64,000 bases of DNA from Nioella nitratireducens (lineage in GTDB: Bacteria > Pseudomonadota > Alphaproteobacteria > Rhodobacterales > Rhodobacteraceae). The position numbers and the translations under genes were made by a program. Location: NCBI RefSeq assembly GCF_001879715.1, contig NZ_MNBW01000011.1:1-64000 (forward strand). Reading direction: 5' to 3'. This document shows positions 35,333-44,258 of this stretch, in pieces (position 1 is the stretch's first letter; every line of letters begins with the position of its first letter). Below the pieces are notes generated by a model, which was not told where the DNA came from, made no database searches, and saw only the letters and a list, made by a program, of their open reading frames with translations.

Positions 35333-35755
35333 ATGAAAGCCGAAGTCTTTCTGCCTGAGGATTATCGTCCTGCCGAGGACGAACCCTTCATGAACGAGCG
35401 TCAGCTCGAGTATTTCCGCCGCAAACTGAATGCATGGAAAAACGACCTTCTGGACGAAAGCCGGGGCACCGTCGCGGTGTTGCAGGATGATACCCGCAAC
35501 ATTCCCGATGTGGCAGACCGGGCGTCCGAGGAAACGGACCGCGCGTTGGAACTGCGCACCCGTGACCGTCAGCGCAAGCTGATCGCCAAGATCGACTCGG
35601 CCCTGCGCCGCATCGAAGAAGGCGAGTATGGCTATTGCGAGGAAACCGGCGATCCGATCTCACTCAAGCGTCTTGACGCGCGACCGATCGCAACGCTGAG
35701 CCTCGAAGCGCAGGAACGTCACGAGCGCCGCGAAAAAGTCCACCGCGACGACTGA
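35333..35755 (+). CDS. dksA: RNA polymerase-binding protein DksA, degenerate zinc finger
   Basis: A 140-residue DksA. The coiled-coil tip holds the aspartate/alanine region (PDVADRASEETDRALELRTRDR, split here by its helix turn), and the globular part keeps YGYCEETGDPISLKRLDARP. Of the four zinc cysteines in E. coli DksA only the first remains: the others are Thr, Ser and Ala. Rhodobacterial DksA proteins are known to work with reduced cysteine sets. It binds the RNA polymerase secondary channel and cooperates with ppGpp. ATG 35333, after AAGGGGA, is chosen. A strong terminator follows 65 bases later. Confidence 0.92.
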   Translation: MKAEVFLPEDYRPAEDEPFMNERQLEYFRRKLNAWKNDLLDESRGTVAVLQDDTRNIPDVADRASEETDRALELRTRDRQRKLIAKIDSALRRIEEGEYGYCEETGDPISLKRLDARPIATLSLEAQERHERREKVHRDD

Positions 35756-35820
35756 GGTCTTCCGCCCTGACTGGGCGGGAGACCACGATAACGCGGCCCC
35801 GGACACAACCGGGGTGAGGA

Positions 35821-35849
35821 CACCGGGGCTGTTGCGCCCCGGTGTTTTT
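35821..35849 (+). terminator. Rho-independent terminator after dksA
   Basis: CACCGGGGC and GCCCCGGTG form a 9-base stem around a 6-base loop (35830-35835), followed by five T. It ends 17 bases before the flavin hydroxylase start, so that gene needs its own promoter or read-through. Confidence 0.88.
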
Positions 35850-35866
35850 CCATGAGGGGACAGGTC

Positions 35867-37048
35867 ATGCTGATCGGGCAGAAGATCACGGTTCTGGGTG
35901 CCGGCATCGGTGGGCTGGCGGCGGCAACGGCGCTGGCGCAGCGCGGCGCGGTGGTCCGGGTGCTGGAACAGGCCGACGCGATCCGCGAAGTGGGGGCGGG
36001 TTTGCAGATCAGCCCGAACGGCGCCGTGGTGCTAAGGGCCCTCGGGCTGGGGGGCGCATTGGCCGAGGCCGCGCCGCGCGCCCATGCCGTCGTGCTACGC
36101 GATTTCCGGCGCGGGGCCGAGGTGTTTCGCATGCCGCTGACCCGCGACGACCGCCCCTATCACCTGACCCATCGGGCCGATCTGGTGTGTATGCTGCGCA
36201 AGGCAGCGCAGGCGGCGGGCGTTGCCATAGAACTGGGGCGCACGGTGGAGCAGGTGACCCCCGGCAACGCGGGCACCCATCTGCGGTTTGCCAGCGGGGG
36301 GGAAGAGACGGTGCCACTGTTGATCGGGGCGGATGGTCTGCATTCTCCGACGCGGGCGTCCCTGAACCCGGCAACCAGACCCTTTTTCACCGGGCAGGTC
36401 GCATGGCGCTGCACCATTCCCCTGGATGCCCCGGACACCCCCCCCGAGGCAACGGTTCACATGGGGCCTGGGCGGCATATCGTGACCTACCCGCTGCGGG
36501 GCGGCGAGTTGATGAACGTGATCGCCGTAGAAGAGCGCGATGGATGGGCCGCCGAAGGCTGGAACCACAAGGATTCTCCCGAGAACCTGCGCCGCGCTTT
36601 TGCGGATTTCCCGCCCGAGATCCGCGACCTGCTGTTTCGCGCGCAAGAGGTCTATCTTTGGGGCCTGTTCCGCCATCCCGTTGCCAAATGCTGGGGCGGC
36701 GACAGTGTGGCGCTGCTCGGCGATGCGGCGCATCCGACGCTGCCCTTCCTTGCCCAAGGGGCGAACATGGCGCTAGAGGACGCGTGGGTGCTGGCCGAGG
36801 CGCTGGATCAAGAGGATGACACCACCACGGCCCTGACCCGCTACGAAGCGCAGCGCAAGGGCCGCACGGCCCGCATCGTCGAGGCCGCGTCGCAAAACGC
36901 CAGGAATTACCACCTGCATCCGGGGCCGTATCGCGCCGCTGCCCATATGGCCTTGCGCATCGGCAGCCGTGTCGCGCCGCAGATGGCGACGCGACCCTTC
37001 GAATGGCTCTATGGGCACGACGTGACCCATGGGGCGGGCGCGCTTTAA
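35867..37048 (+). CDS. FAD-dependent aromatic hydroxylase (salicylate/3-hydroxybenzoate hydroxylase-like)
   Basis: A 393-residue class A flavin monooxygenase. GAGIGGLAAATALAQRG (residues 11-27) binds ADP of FAD; the DG motif is in LLIGADGLHS (near 155); GDAAHPTLPFLAQGANMALED (split over near 285-305) is the second FAD motif. The best match by eye is to salicylate and 3-hydroxybenzoate 6-hydroxylases, which act on aromatic acids with NAD(P)H and O2. ATG 35867 is preferred because ATG 35852 lies only 3 bases from the dksA terminator. Its stop overlaps that of the convergent ornithine cyclodeaminase gene. Confidence 0.83.
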   Translation: MLIGQKITVLGAGIGGLAAATALAQRGAVVRVLEQADAIREVGAGLQISPNGAVVLRALGLGGALAEAAPRAHAVVLRDFRRGAEVFRMPLTRDDRPYHLTHRADLVCMLRKAAQAAGVAIELGRTVEQVTPGNAGTHLRFASGGEETVPLLIGADGLHSPTRASLNPATRPFFTGQVAWRCTIPLDAPDTPPEATVHMGPGRHIVTYPLRGGELMNVIAVEERDGWAAEGWNHKDSPENLRRAFADFPPEIRDLLFRAQEVYLWGLFRHPVAKCWGGDSVALLGDAAHPTLPFLAQGANMALEDAWVLAEALDQEDDTTTALTRYEAQRKGRTARIVEAASQNARNYHLHPGPYRAAAHMALRIGSRVAPQMATRPFEWLYGHDVTHGAGAL

Positions 37049-38100
37049 GGCCGTGCCCGCTGCACCATGCCAAACAGATCGCGCGGATCGTCGGGGTCGG
37101 CAAGCATATCCAGTTGCAGGAACAACTCGGTGCCGTCCAGCCTGTCGCGCACATAGCGCAGGGCCGAAAAATCCTCGATGGCAAAGCCGACCGAGTCAAA
37201 GAGCGTGATCTGCCCCGACGAGGTTCGGCCCGTGGCCGCGCCGGTGATGACCTGCCAAAGCTCGGTCACCGGGTGGTCTGCATCCAGTTGCTGGATTTCG
37301 CCCTCGACCCGCGTTTGCGGCGGGTATTCCACGAAGATCGACGAGCGGTGCAGGATTGCGGGCGCCAGTTCTGTCTTGCCCGGACAGTCGCCGCCAATCG
37401 CGTTGATATGCACGCCCTCGCCGACCATGTTGTCGTTCAGGATGGTGGCATATTGCTTGTCGGCGGTGCAGGTGGTGATGATCTCGGCTCCCTCCATCGC
37501 CTCTTCCGGCGTGGCGCAGGTGATCACGGTCAGACCTTGGCCAGACAGGTTGCGCGCGGCCTTTGCGGTGGCGCCCTTGTCGATGTCGAATAGGCGCACG
37601 GTGTCGATGCCGACGACCGCTTTCATGGCGAGCGACTGGAACTCGGACTGCGCGCCATTGCCGATCATCGCCATGGTTCTCGCTCCCTTGGGCGCAAGGT
37701 GCCTGGCCACCATGGCCGAGGTCGCGGCGGTCCGGATCGCGGTCAGCACGGTCATTTCCGACAGCAGCGTCGGATAGCCTGTCGCCACATCGGCCAAAAG
37801 GCCGAAGGCGGTGACGGTTTGCAAGCCGGATTTGGTGTTGGTCGGGTGGCCGTTCACATATTTGAACGCATATTGCTGGCCGTCCGAGGTCGGCATCAGC
37901 TCGATCACCCCTTCGGCCGAATGCGCTGCCACGCGCGGGGTCTTGTCAAACAGCGGCCAGCGGCGGAAATCCTCTTCGATATAGGCGGCCATTTCGACCA
38001 GCATCCGCTCCAGCCCGATGGTATGGACCAGCCGCATCATGTTCTCGACCGAGACGAAGGGCACGAAGGCGCGATCAGAGGGTTGGGGCAGGGTTTTCAT
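37045..38100 (-). CDS. Ornithine cyclodeaminase
   Basis: A 351-residue member of the ornithine cyclodeaminase/mu-crystallin family. It shows KYVNGHPTNTKSGLQTVTAFG (split here near residues 80-100), RTAATSAM (near 122) and the Rossmann part AMIGNGAQSEFQ (near 144). It turns ornithine into proline and ammonia with NAD. The ATG overlaps the stop of the arginase gene by four bases (38097-38100), so arginine would be processed to ornithine and then proline by coupled genes. Long form (about 350) as in agrobacterial Ocd, rather than the shorter alanine dehydrogenase type. Confidence 0.93.
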   Translation of the reverse strand: MKTLPQPSDRAFVPFVSVENMMRLVHTIGLERMLVEMAAYIEEDFRRWPLFDKTPRVAAHSAEGVIELMPTSDGQQYAFKYVNGHPTNTKSGLQTVTAFGLLADVATGYPTLLSEMTVLTAIRTAATSAMVARHLAPKGARTMAMIGNGAQSEFQSLAMKAVVGIDTVRLFDIDKGATAKAARNLSGQGLTVITCATPEEAMEGAEIITTCTADKQYATILNDNMVGEGVHINAIGGDCPGKTELAPAILHRSSIFVEYPPQTRVEGEIQQLDADHPVTELWQVITGAATGRTSSGQITLFDSVGFAIEDFSALRYVRDRLDGTELFLQLDMLADPDDPRDLFGMVQRARP

Positions 38101-39026
38101 GCGGCAAAGCTCCGGGTTGGGCGGTCAAAGACGCGGCGCCCCATCAGGGACGCGGTGAGGTCGACCATCAGGCTCGCGGTGCGGCCCCGGTCGTCGAGGA
38201 ACGGGTTGAGTTCGACCAGGTCGAGCGAGGAGACAAGACCAGAGTCGTGCAGGATCTCCATGACCAGATGTGCCTCGCGGAAGGTCGCGCCACCCGGCAC
38301 GGTCGTGCCCACGGCGGGCGCGATGGAGGGGTCGAGGAAATCGACATCGAGCGAGACATGCAGCATTCCGTTGGCGGCATCGACCCGCGCAAGGAATTCG
38401 CGCAACGGCGCGGCGATACCATGTTCGTCGATGGTGCGCATGTCGGTCAGCGCGATATCGGTCCGCTCCAACGCCTCGCGTTCTTCCGCATCGACCGAGC
38501 GCAGGCCAAGCAGGCAAAGCCGATCTTGCGGGATCGGGGAGCTGAGCGATGGAAACGCGTCAAAGCCCGGCTGCCCCGTGACATAGCCCACGGGCGTGCC
38601 GTGCAGGTTGCCCGAGCCGGTCGTCAGCGGCGTGTGGAAGTCGGAATGCGCGTCGAGCCAGAGCACGAATTGCGGGCGGCCTTGTGCCTGGGCATGTTCG
38701 GCCACGCCCGCGACGGTGCCAAGCGACAGGCTGTGATCGCCGCCCATGAAGATTGGAAAGCCCTCGGCCATCGCGTCGCGCGCGGCGGGAATCAGTGCCT
38801 CGGTCCAGGCGACGGTATCTGACAGCGCGTGCAGATGGGCGGGGCCGGGCAGGTCGCGCAGCGGCGCTCGGGCCACGTTGCCGAGGTCGCGGGTGACGCG
38901 GCCAAGGCTGGTCAACTGCTCGGCCAGACCAGCGGTGCGAAAGGCGTCGGGGCCCATCAGGCAGCCGCGGGTGCGCTTGCCGCTGTCGACGGGCGCGCCA
39001 ATGAGAAGGCAGGGGGATTGGGGCAT
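38097..39026 (-). CDS. rocF: Arginase
   Basis: A 309-residue arginase/ureohydrolase. Manganese-binding motifs are visible in order: GGDHSLSLGT (near residue 95), LDAHSDFHTP (near 122) and SLDVDFLDPSIAPAVGT (near 225). It also has the N-terminal SGKRTRGCLMGPD and the typical arginase spacing. It hydrolyses arginine to ornithine and urea. It is the first gene of the arginase-ornithine cyclodeaminase pair and is divergent from an AsnC regulator that shares a spacer containing direct repeats. Confidence 0.94.
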   Translation of the reverse strand: MPQSPCLLIGAPVDSGKRTRGCLMGPDAFRTAGLAEQLTSLGRVTRDLGNVARAPLRDLPGPAHLHALSDTVAWTEALIPAARDAMAEGFPIFMGGDHSLSLGTVAGVAEHAQAQGRPQFVLWLDAHSDFHTPLTTGSGNLHGTPVGYVTGQPGFDAFPSLSSPIPQDRLCLLGLRSVDAEEREALERTDIALTDMRTIDEHGIAAPLREFLARVDAANGMLHVSLDVDFLDPSIAPAVGTTVPGGATFREAHLVMEILHDSGLVSSLDLVELNPFLDDRGRTASLMVDLTASLMGRRVFDRPTRSFAA

Positions 39027-39099
39027 GATGTGGAAATCCTTGATCGCGTTGGTGCAGGGATATCGCCCGGATCGGATTGGACAGAAGCCATCAAAATGG

Positions 39100-39129
39100 C
39101 CATAATGAGGTTTAGTTTACCATAATGAG
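39100..39129. repeat. Direct repeat CCATAATGAG x2, candidate Lrp-type operator
   Basis: CCATAATGAG occurs at 39100-39109 and again at 39120-39129, exactly 20 bases apart (two helical turns). TCAAAATG also appears on both sides (39091-39098 and 39133-39140). The set occupies the 111-base spacer between arginase and its divergent AsnC regulator gene and directly precedes the latter's ATG. It is a sensible binding site for an arginine- or ornithine-responsive Lrp protein. Confidence 0.55.
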
Positions 39130-39137
39130 CAATCAAA

Positions 39138-39578
39138 ATGAGCGAAATGGATGAAACAGACCGCCGGTTGCTGGCCGCGCTGCGCCATGATGGGCGGGCC
39201 TCGGTCTCGGATCTGTCGATCGAACTTGGGGTGACCCGCGCCACGGTGCGCGCGCGGATGGAAAAACTTGCGCAGGCCGGGGAAATTCGCGGGTTTTCCG
39301 TGGTCACCCGTGACGATGTAGCGACCAGCCCGGTGCGCGCGCTGACGATGCTGGGCCTCGAAGGGCCGGGGATGGACCGTATCCGCCGCCAGTTGTCCGG
39401 TCGCCGCGAGGTGCGGGCGGTGCATTCGACCAATGGCAAATGGGACTTGATCGTCGAGCTTGGGACCGAGACGCTGGAAGCCCTCGATGGCGTCCTGCGC
39501 GACATCCGGCGGCTGGAGGGGGTGGCGACCTCGGAAACCAGCCTGCTCTTGTCCACCAGCCGCTACAGCCGGGTGTGA
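39138..39578 (+). CDS. Lrp/AsnC-family regulator of arginine catabolism
   Basis: A 146-residue Lrp/AsnC protein: DETDRRLLAALRHDGR opens the winged helix, VTRATVRARMEKLAQAGEI is the recognition helix, and a C-terminal RAM domain follows. It is divergent from the arginase-ornithine cyclodeaminase genes, an arrangement common for arginine catabolism activators in alphaproteobacteria. It converges with dsbB, with 5 bases between stops. Confidence 0.9.
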   Translation: MSEMDETDRRLLAALRHDGRASVSDLSIELGVTRATVRARMEKLAQAGEIRGFSVVTRDDVATSPVRALTMLGLEGPGMDRIRRQLSGRREVRAVHSTNGKWDLIVELGTETLEALDGVLRDIRRLEGVATSETSLLLSTSRYSRV

Positions 39579-39583
39579 CGTCC

Positions 39584-40069
39584 TCAGGCCTTGCGCCGCG
39601 CCGCCATGACCCAGATCACAGCCAGACCCAGCGAGATGATCACGTTGTAATTGGCCATGGACAGGCCGAACAAGTCCCATGCGATCTGGTCGCATAGCAC
39701 GATCGGCGCGCCGCAATCGGGGTCGAGCAACCCGCAATCGCTGGCCGCCGACAGGTCCACCCCGCGCGAGGTGCAGGTGGTCGGCCCAAGCCACCAGTGC
39801 CGCTCGACCCCGGTGTGATACATGGCCAGCCCGGTCGAAACGAGCATGTTCAGCCCGCCAAGCCACGCCACGATGGCGCGCGGAAAGGCCAGCCCGACCA
39901 GCCCGAGACCGATGCCGATCCGGTGCGGCCAACGCTGCCAGAAGCACATGGTGCAGGGCTCGATTCCGATCACGAACTGAAAGAACAGCGCGCCAAGGAA
40001 CAGGGCGGCCGAGCCAAGGCCCGCCAGCAGGATGAGATTGCGCCGGGACAGGCTGTTGAGAAGGGTCAT
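39584..40069 (-). CDS. dsbB: Disulfide bond formation protein B
   Basis: A 161-residue inner-membrane quinone-linked oxidase of the DsbB family. Four hydrophobic segments are visible; the first periplasmic loop carries the redox pair in EPCTMCFWQRWPHR (near residue 37), a strong DsbB pattern, and the second pair lies in TTCTSRG and SDCGLL (near 100-115). It re-oxidises DsbA in the periplasm. Its ATG overlaps the stop of the YqaA-type gene (40066-40069), so the two form an operon. Confidence 0.9.
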   Translation of the reverse strand: MTLLNSLSRRNLILLAGLGSAALFLGALFFQFVIGIEPCTMCFWQRWPHRIGIGLGLVGLAFPRAIVAWLGGLNMLVSTGLAMYHTGVERHWWLGPTTCTSRGVDLSAASDCGLLDPDCGAPIVLCDQIAWDLFGLSMANYNVIISLGLAVIWVMAARRKA

Positions 40070-40644
40070 AGATATTTCACCACATAGAAGCCGCCCGCCA
40101 GCAGTAGCACGAACACGATGAACATCAAGCCGAGCCGCTTCTCGATGAAATCACGAATGGGTGCGCCGAACTTCCAAAGCAGCGCCGCCACGACGAAGAA
40201 GCGCAGGCCACGGGCAATGACACTGGCCACCATGAACACGCCGAGGTTCAGCTGCGTGACACCGGACATGATGGTGATGACCTTGTAGGGGAAGGGCGTG
40301 ACCCCCGCCACCAGCACGGCCCACGCCCCCCATTCGTTGTAGCGGGTGCGGAAGTCTTCGAAATAGGCATCCTTGCCATAGAATTCGAGCACCGGGCGAC
40401 CGACCGTCTCAAACAGACCATAGCCGATGTAATAGCCCAACATCCCGCCAAGCACTGACGACACCAGGCAAACCGTGGCGATCAGGAACGCCCGGCGCGG
40501 GGCGGCGATGATCATCGGGATCATCAGGATATCGGGCGGGATCGGAAAGACGGAGCTTTCGAGGAAGGAAATCACCGCGAGTGCAACCAGTGCGTAGCGA
40601 TGTTCGGCCAAGCTCATGGTCCAGGTATAGAGGCGTTGGATCAT
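40066..40644 (-). CDS. YqaA-family (DedA-like) membrane protein
   Basis: A 192-residue polytopic membrane protein of the YqaA branch of the DedA/SNARE-associated group. FLESSVFPIPPDILMIPM (residues 27-44) has the acidic residue and prolines seen at the re-entrant loop, VAGVTPFPYKVITIMSGV (near 118) holds the second conserved loop, and hydrophobic helices follow. DedA-type proteins take part in lipid scrambling and membrane homeostasis. ATG 40644 is chosen; the frame runs further upstream without support. It is coupled to dsbB by an ATGA overlap. Confidence 0.85.
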   Translation of the reverse strand: MIQRLYTWTMSLAEHRYALVALAVISFLESSVFPIPPDILMIPMIIAAPRRAFLIATVCLVSSVLGGMLGYYIGYGLFETVGRPVLEFYGKDAYFEDFRTRYNEWGAWAVLVAGVTPFPYKVITIMSGVTQLNLGVFMVASVIARGLRFFVVAALLWKFGAPIRDFIEKRLGLMFIVFVLLLAGGFYVVKYL

Positions 40645-40826
40645 CGAAAAGGGCTCCGCTGGAAAGGCCCTTGGGCGATGCCGCATTCCGGGGGGGCGGT
40701 CAAGCGGGGGCGGCCCCACAGCGGCCATCTGCGTGCTTCACCCTCGGGGCCGTTGCCGCTATGCCTCTGAAAACGGCAATTTGCCCGTCCCTGCGGATGG
40801 GCGCGGGCGGGCGAGGAGGCCTCATC

Positions 40827-42080
40827 ATGACGGTAGTGATCGCGGGCGCGGGCATCGGTGGGCTAAGCCTTGCCCTGACGCTGCACGAGGCGGGCATTCA
40901 TTTTCACATGGTCGAAGCGGTGGAGGAGTTGAAACCTCTCGGGGTGGGCATCAACCTGCAACCGCACGCGGTGCGAGAGCTGTTCGCGCTCGGGTTGGAG
41001 GACAAGCTCGACCGGATCGGACTGCGAACCAAGGAGGTGGCCTATTTCTCGCAACAGGGCAACCTGATCTGGTCGGAACCGCGCGGCATGGACGCGGGCT
41101 ATCACTGGCCGCAATTCTCGGTCCATCGGGGCGAGTTGCAATATTTGCTTTTCAACGAGGTGCTGGAGCGCTGCGGCCCCGAGGTCATCACCACCGGCGC
41201 GGCGCTGGCGGGATGGGATGAAGACGCCCATGGTATCGTTGCGCATCTTGTCAATCGTCGCACCGGCACGGCCCTGCCTGATCTGCACGGGCAGTTGCTG
41301 ATCGGGGCCGACGGGATCAATTCAACCCTGCGCGCCGCGCTCTACCCGGACGAGGGCCCGGCCCATTGGCGCGGCACGATGATGTGGCGCGGGGTGACGC
41401 GGGGGCCATCTTTCCTGAGTGGTCGGACGATGGCCATGGCGGGCACGGCGGACCGCAAATTCGTCTGCTACCCTATTCAGGATCTCGACAACCGCGAGGT
41501 GCGGATCAACTGGATTGCCGATCTAGCGATGCCCGCCGGGTATGAATGGAACCGGCAGGACTGGAACCGAGAGGGCCATCTGCACGCCTTTGCCGACCGG
41601 TTCGAGGCTTGGTCCTTCGACTGGCTCGACATTCCCCGTCTCATCCGCGAGGCCGAGGGGGTTTGGGAATACCCGATGGTCGACCGAAACCCGCTGCCCC
41701 GCTGGAGCCATGGGCGCGTGACGCTGTTGGGGGATGCTGCCCATGCCATGTACCCGATCGGCTCGAATGGCGCGACGCAGGCGATCATGGATGGTCGGGT
41801 TCTGGCGCGCGAAATGCTGACACACGGCCAGACCGAGGCGGCGCTGACAGCCTATGACGCCGCCCGGCGTGAAGAGGTCAACGCGTTGGTGCTGGCCAAC
41901 CGGGGCGACGGGCCTGACATCGTGCTGGATACCGTGGCCGCGCGCGCACCGGATGGATTCACCGATATTTCCGAGGTCATGAGCGCCGAGGAACTGGCCG
42001 GGATCGCCGCGGGCTACAAGAAAATCGCGGGCTTCGACGTGGACCAGTTGAACAGCCGTCCCGGCCTGATGGAGATGTGA
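40827..42080 (+). CDS. Flavin-dependent oxidoreductase (PhzS-like monooxygenase)
   Basis: A 417-residue class A flavin monooxygenase. VIAGAGIGGLSLALTLHEAG (residues 4-23) is the FAD motif, GVGINLQPHAVREL follows near residue 45, LIGADGINSTLR near 153, and LLGDAAHAMYPIGSNGA near 300. The GINLQPHAV and MYPIGSNGATQAI segments match the PhzS-like/'flavin-dependent oxidoreductase' group rather than salicylate hydroxylases. GAGGAGG precedes ATG 40827. Its substrate is unknown. It stands alone, 150 bases before the molybdenum hydroxylase cluster, and may act on the same aromatic or heterocyclic compound. Confidence 0.82.
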   Translation: MTVVIAGAGIGGLSLALTLHEAGIHFHMVEAVEELKPLGVGINLQPHAVRELFALGLEDKLDRIGLRTKEVAYFSQQGNLIWSEPRGMDAGYHWPQFSVHRGELQYLLFNEVLERCGPEVITTGAALAGWDEDAHGIVAHLVNRRTGTALPDLHGQLLIGADGINSTLRAALYPDEGPAHWRGTMMWRGVTRGPSFLSGRTMAMAGTADRKFVCYPIQDLDNREVRINWIADLAMPAGYEWNRQDWNREGHLHAFADRFEAWSFDWLDIPRLIREAEGVWEYPMVDRNPLPRWSHGRVTLLGDAAHAMYPIGSNGATQAIMDGRVLAREMLTHGQTEAALTAYDAARREEVNALVLANRGDGPDIVLDTVAARAPDGFTDISEVMSAEELAGIAAGYKKIAGFDVDQLNSRPGLMEM

Positions 42081-42231
42081 CGCAGGCACCGGCGGCCCGG
42101 ACCGTCGGTGGTGCCGGTCGGTTTGGCCCCGCCGCCGAGGCAGAGACTTGCGCCGCCCCGCTTCTCAGACGGGGGGATGTCGCCTATGTTGACAGCAATA
42201 CTTGTTTTCAGATCAGGATCACCGTCGCGCC

Positions 42232-43215
42232 ATGACACGACCCTATGACAGCATCCCCGAAATCGCATTGGACTGGCACCGGCAGGGCAAGGGCGCGGCT
42301 CTGGCCACGGTCGTCGAAACATGGGGCAGCGCGCCGCGCCCGGTGGGCAGCCAATTGGTGATTTCCGGCGCGGGCGAAATGGAGGGCTCCGTCTCGGGCG
42401 GGTGTGTCGAAGGGGCGGTGGTGGTCGAGGCGATGGAATGCCTCGACTCCGGCGCGGCGACCTTGCTGGAATTCGGCGTGGCCGATGAACAGGCCTTCGC
42501 CGTCGGTCTGGCCTGCGGCGGGCGTATCCGGGTGCTGGTGGAACCGGTGGGCCGTGTTCTGCCGGTCGAGATGCTGGAGGCGTTGGTCGATGCGCGTGCC
42601 GCGCGCGAACAAGCGGCCTACGTGGTCAACCCCGATACCGGCGCACGGCGCCTGGTGGCCGGACCCGGCGACGCGCTGGAGACTGAAATCGCCGAGCGGT
42701 TTCGCCGCGACAAATCCGGCTTCGAAGGCGACTGGTTCATCGGTATCCACAACCCGCCGCTGCGCATGGCCATCGTCGGTGCGGTCCATATCGCGCAGGC
42801 GCTTGTGCCGATGGCGCGGCTTGCGGGGTATGATCCGGTCTTGATCGACCCGCGCCCGGCCTTTGGGGCCGAGGCCCGCTTTCCGGGGGAAACCATTCTC
42901 GAAGATTGGCCGGACGAGGCGTTGGCGGCCTTCGGGCTGGACCCGCGCACGGCGGTGGTGACCCTGACCCACGACCCCAAACTGGATGATCCAGCGATCG
43001 AGGCGGCGCTGAAATCCGGCTGTTTCTACCTCGGGTGCCTCGGGTCGACCCGGACCCACGCCAAGCGCGTCGAGCGGTTGACCGAGGCCGGGTATTCCCC
43101 GGCGCAGATCGCGCGCATCCACGGGCCGGTTGGCCTTGATATCGGGGCGCAGGGACCGGCGGAAATCGCTATCTCGATCTTGGCCGAAATCACCCAAAGA
43201 CTGCGCCAGCCATGA
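42232..43215 (+). CDS. XdhC-family molybdenum hydroxylase maturation factor
   Basis: A 327-residue XdhC/CoxI-type protein. The N-terminal part has ATVVETWGSAPRPVGSQLVI and SVSGGCVEG (residues 19-66), with the conserved cysteine; the C-terminal Rossmann part has IVGAVHIAQALVPMA (near 181) and LGCLGSTRTHAKRV (near 270). XdhC proteins bind molybdenum cofactor, help add its terminal sulfur and load it into xanthine dehydrogenase-type enzymes. ATG 42232 is preferred to a TTG at 42202. It overlaps the following MoeA-like gene by ATGA and precedes coxSLM-like genes, the enzyme it must serve. Confidence 0.9.
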   Translation: MTRPYDSIPEIALDWHRQGKGAALATVVETWGSAPRPVGSQLVISGAGEMEGSVSGGCVEGAVVVEAMECLDSGAATLLEFGVADEQAFAVGLACGGRIRVLVEPVGRVLPVEMLEALVDARAAREQAAYVVNPDTGARRLVAGPGDALETEIAERFRRDKSGFEGDWFIGIHNPPLRMAIVGAVHIAQALVPMARLAGYDPVLIDPRPAFGAEARFPGETILEDWPDEALAAFGLDPRTAVVTLTHDPKLDDPAIEAALKSGCFYLGCLGSTRTHAKRVERLTEAGYSPAQIARIHGPVGLDIGAQGPAEIAISILAEITQRLRQP

Positions 43216-44219
43216 GGTTCGGCGCGGTCCCGCTGGTTGACGCCCAAGGCGCGATCCTTGCCCATTCGGTGCAAGTTCAGGCCGGGCGGCTGCGCAAGGG
43301 CCGCGTTCTGAGTGCCGATGACCTTGCCGCCTTGCAAGAGGCGGGGCTGAGCGAGATCACCGTCGCGCGTCTCGATCCGGGCGACGTGGAAGAGAACGCC
43401 GCAGCGATGCGGCTGGCCCAGGCCCTGGTGCCAGATCCGCGAGGCGCGGGGCTGACAGTGCAGGAGGCATTTACCGGACGGGTCAACATTCGCGCGGATC
43501 GTCGGGGGGTTGTCTTGCTCGATGCCGAGGCGGTTCACCGGCTGAACGCGGTTGATCCGATGATCACGCTTGCCACCGTTCCGCCAATGCAACGCAGTTG
43601 GCCGGGCATGATGGTGGGGACGGTCAAGATCATTTCCTACGGTGTCGATGGTGCGGCGCTGGCGCAGGCCGAAAAGGTCGCGCGCGGGGCCATGCAGGTG
43701 TGCCCTGTCAGCCGCCACCGCGCCACCCTGATCGTAACCGAAGTGGCGGGCCGACCGGTCAGTGCCGAAGACAAGGGCATTCGCGCGGTTCAAGGCCGTC
43801 TCGACGCGCTTGGGATCACGCTGGACGCGCTCAGGATCGTCCCGCACGAGGCCGGGTCCATCGCCTCGGCGCTGCGCGCGGCAAAGGGCGATCTGTCCTT
43901 GATCCTGACCGCCTCGGCCACCTCTGACATCCATGACGAGGCCCCGGCGGCGGTTGTCGCGGCGGGGGGGGAGATCGCGCGATTCGGGATGCCGGTCGAT
44001 CCAGGGAACCTGCTGTTTCTGGGCCGGATTGGCACGGTGCCTGTGATCGGGCTGCCGGGCTGTGCGCGGTCGCCCGCCTTGAACGGTGCCGATTGGGTGC
44101 TGGAGCGGATCGCCTGCGGCCTCGCGGTCGAGGCTGGTGACATCGCAGCCATGGGTGTCGGCGGTTTGCTCAAGGAAATTCCGCAACGGCCACAGCCCAG
44201 GGCGGGCCGCTCTACCTGA
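43212..44219 (+). CDS. Molybdopterin-binding (MoeA-like) protein
   Basis: A 335-residue protein with a molybdopterin-binding MogA/MoeA fold in its C-terminal two thirds. Recognisable parts are DGAALAQAEKVARGAMQV, SVILTASATSDIHDEAPAAV-type glycine/serine strand (near 235-255) and GLPGCARSPALNGADWVL (near 290), which fits the MoeA/CinA pyrophosphate loop. The N-terminal third (LRKGRVLSADDLAALQEAGL) is like the MoeA linker. In many Cox clusters this domain is fused to a MobA-like cytidylyltransferase; here that second part is missing. It likely handles the cofactor for the hydroxylase encoded next. Confidence 0.8.
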   Translation: MRFGAVPLVDAQGAILAHSVQVQAGRLRKGRVLSADDLAALQEAGLSEITVARLDPGDVEENAAAMRLAQALVPDPRGAGLTVQEAFTGRVNIRADRRGVVLLDAEAVHRLNAVDPMITLATVPPMQRSWPGMMVGTVKIISYGVDGAALAQAEKVARGAMQVCPVSRHRATLIVTEVAGRPVSAEDKGIRAVQGRLDALGITLDALRIVPHEAGSIASALRAAKGDLSLILTASATSDIHDEAPAAVVAAGGEIARFGMPVDPGNLLFLGRIGTVPVIGLPGCARSPALNGADWVLERIACGLAVEAGDIAAMGVGGLLKEIPQRPQPRAGRST

Positions 44220-44258
44220 GGGCGAATTTTGCGCCCCCGCGCCCGTCATGGGCGACTT

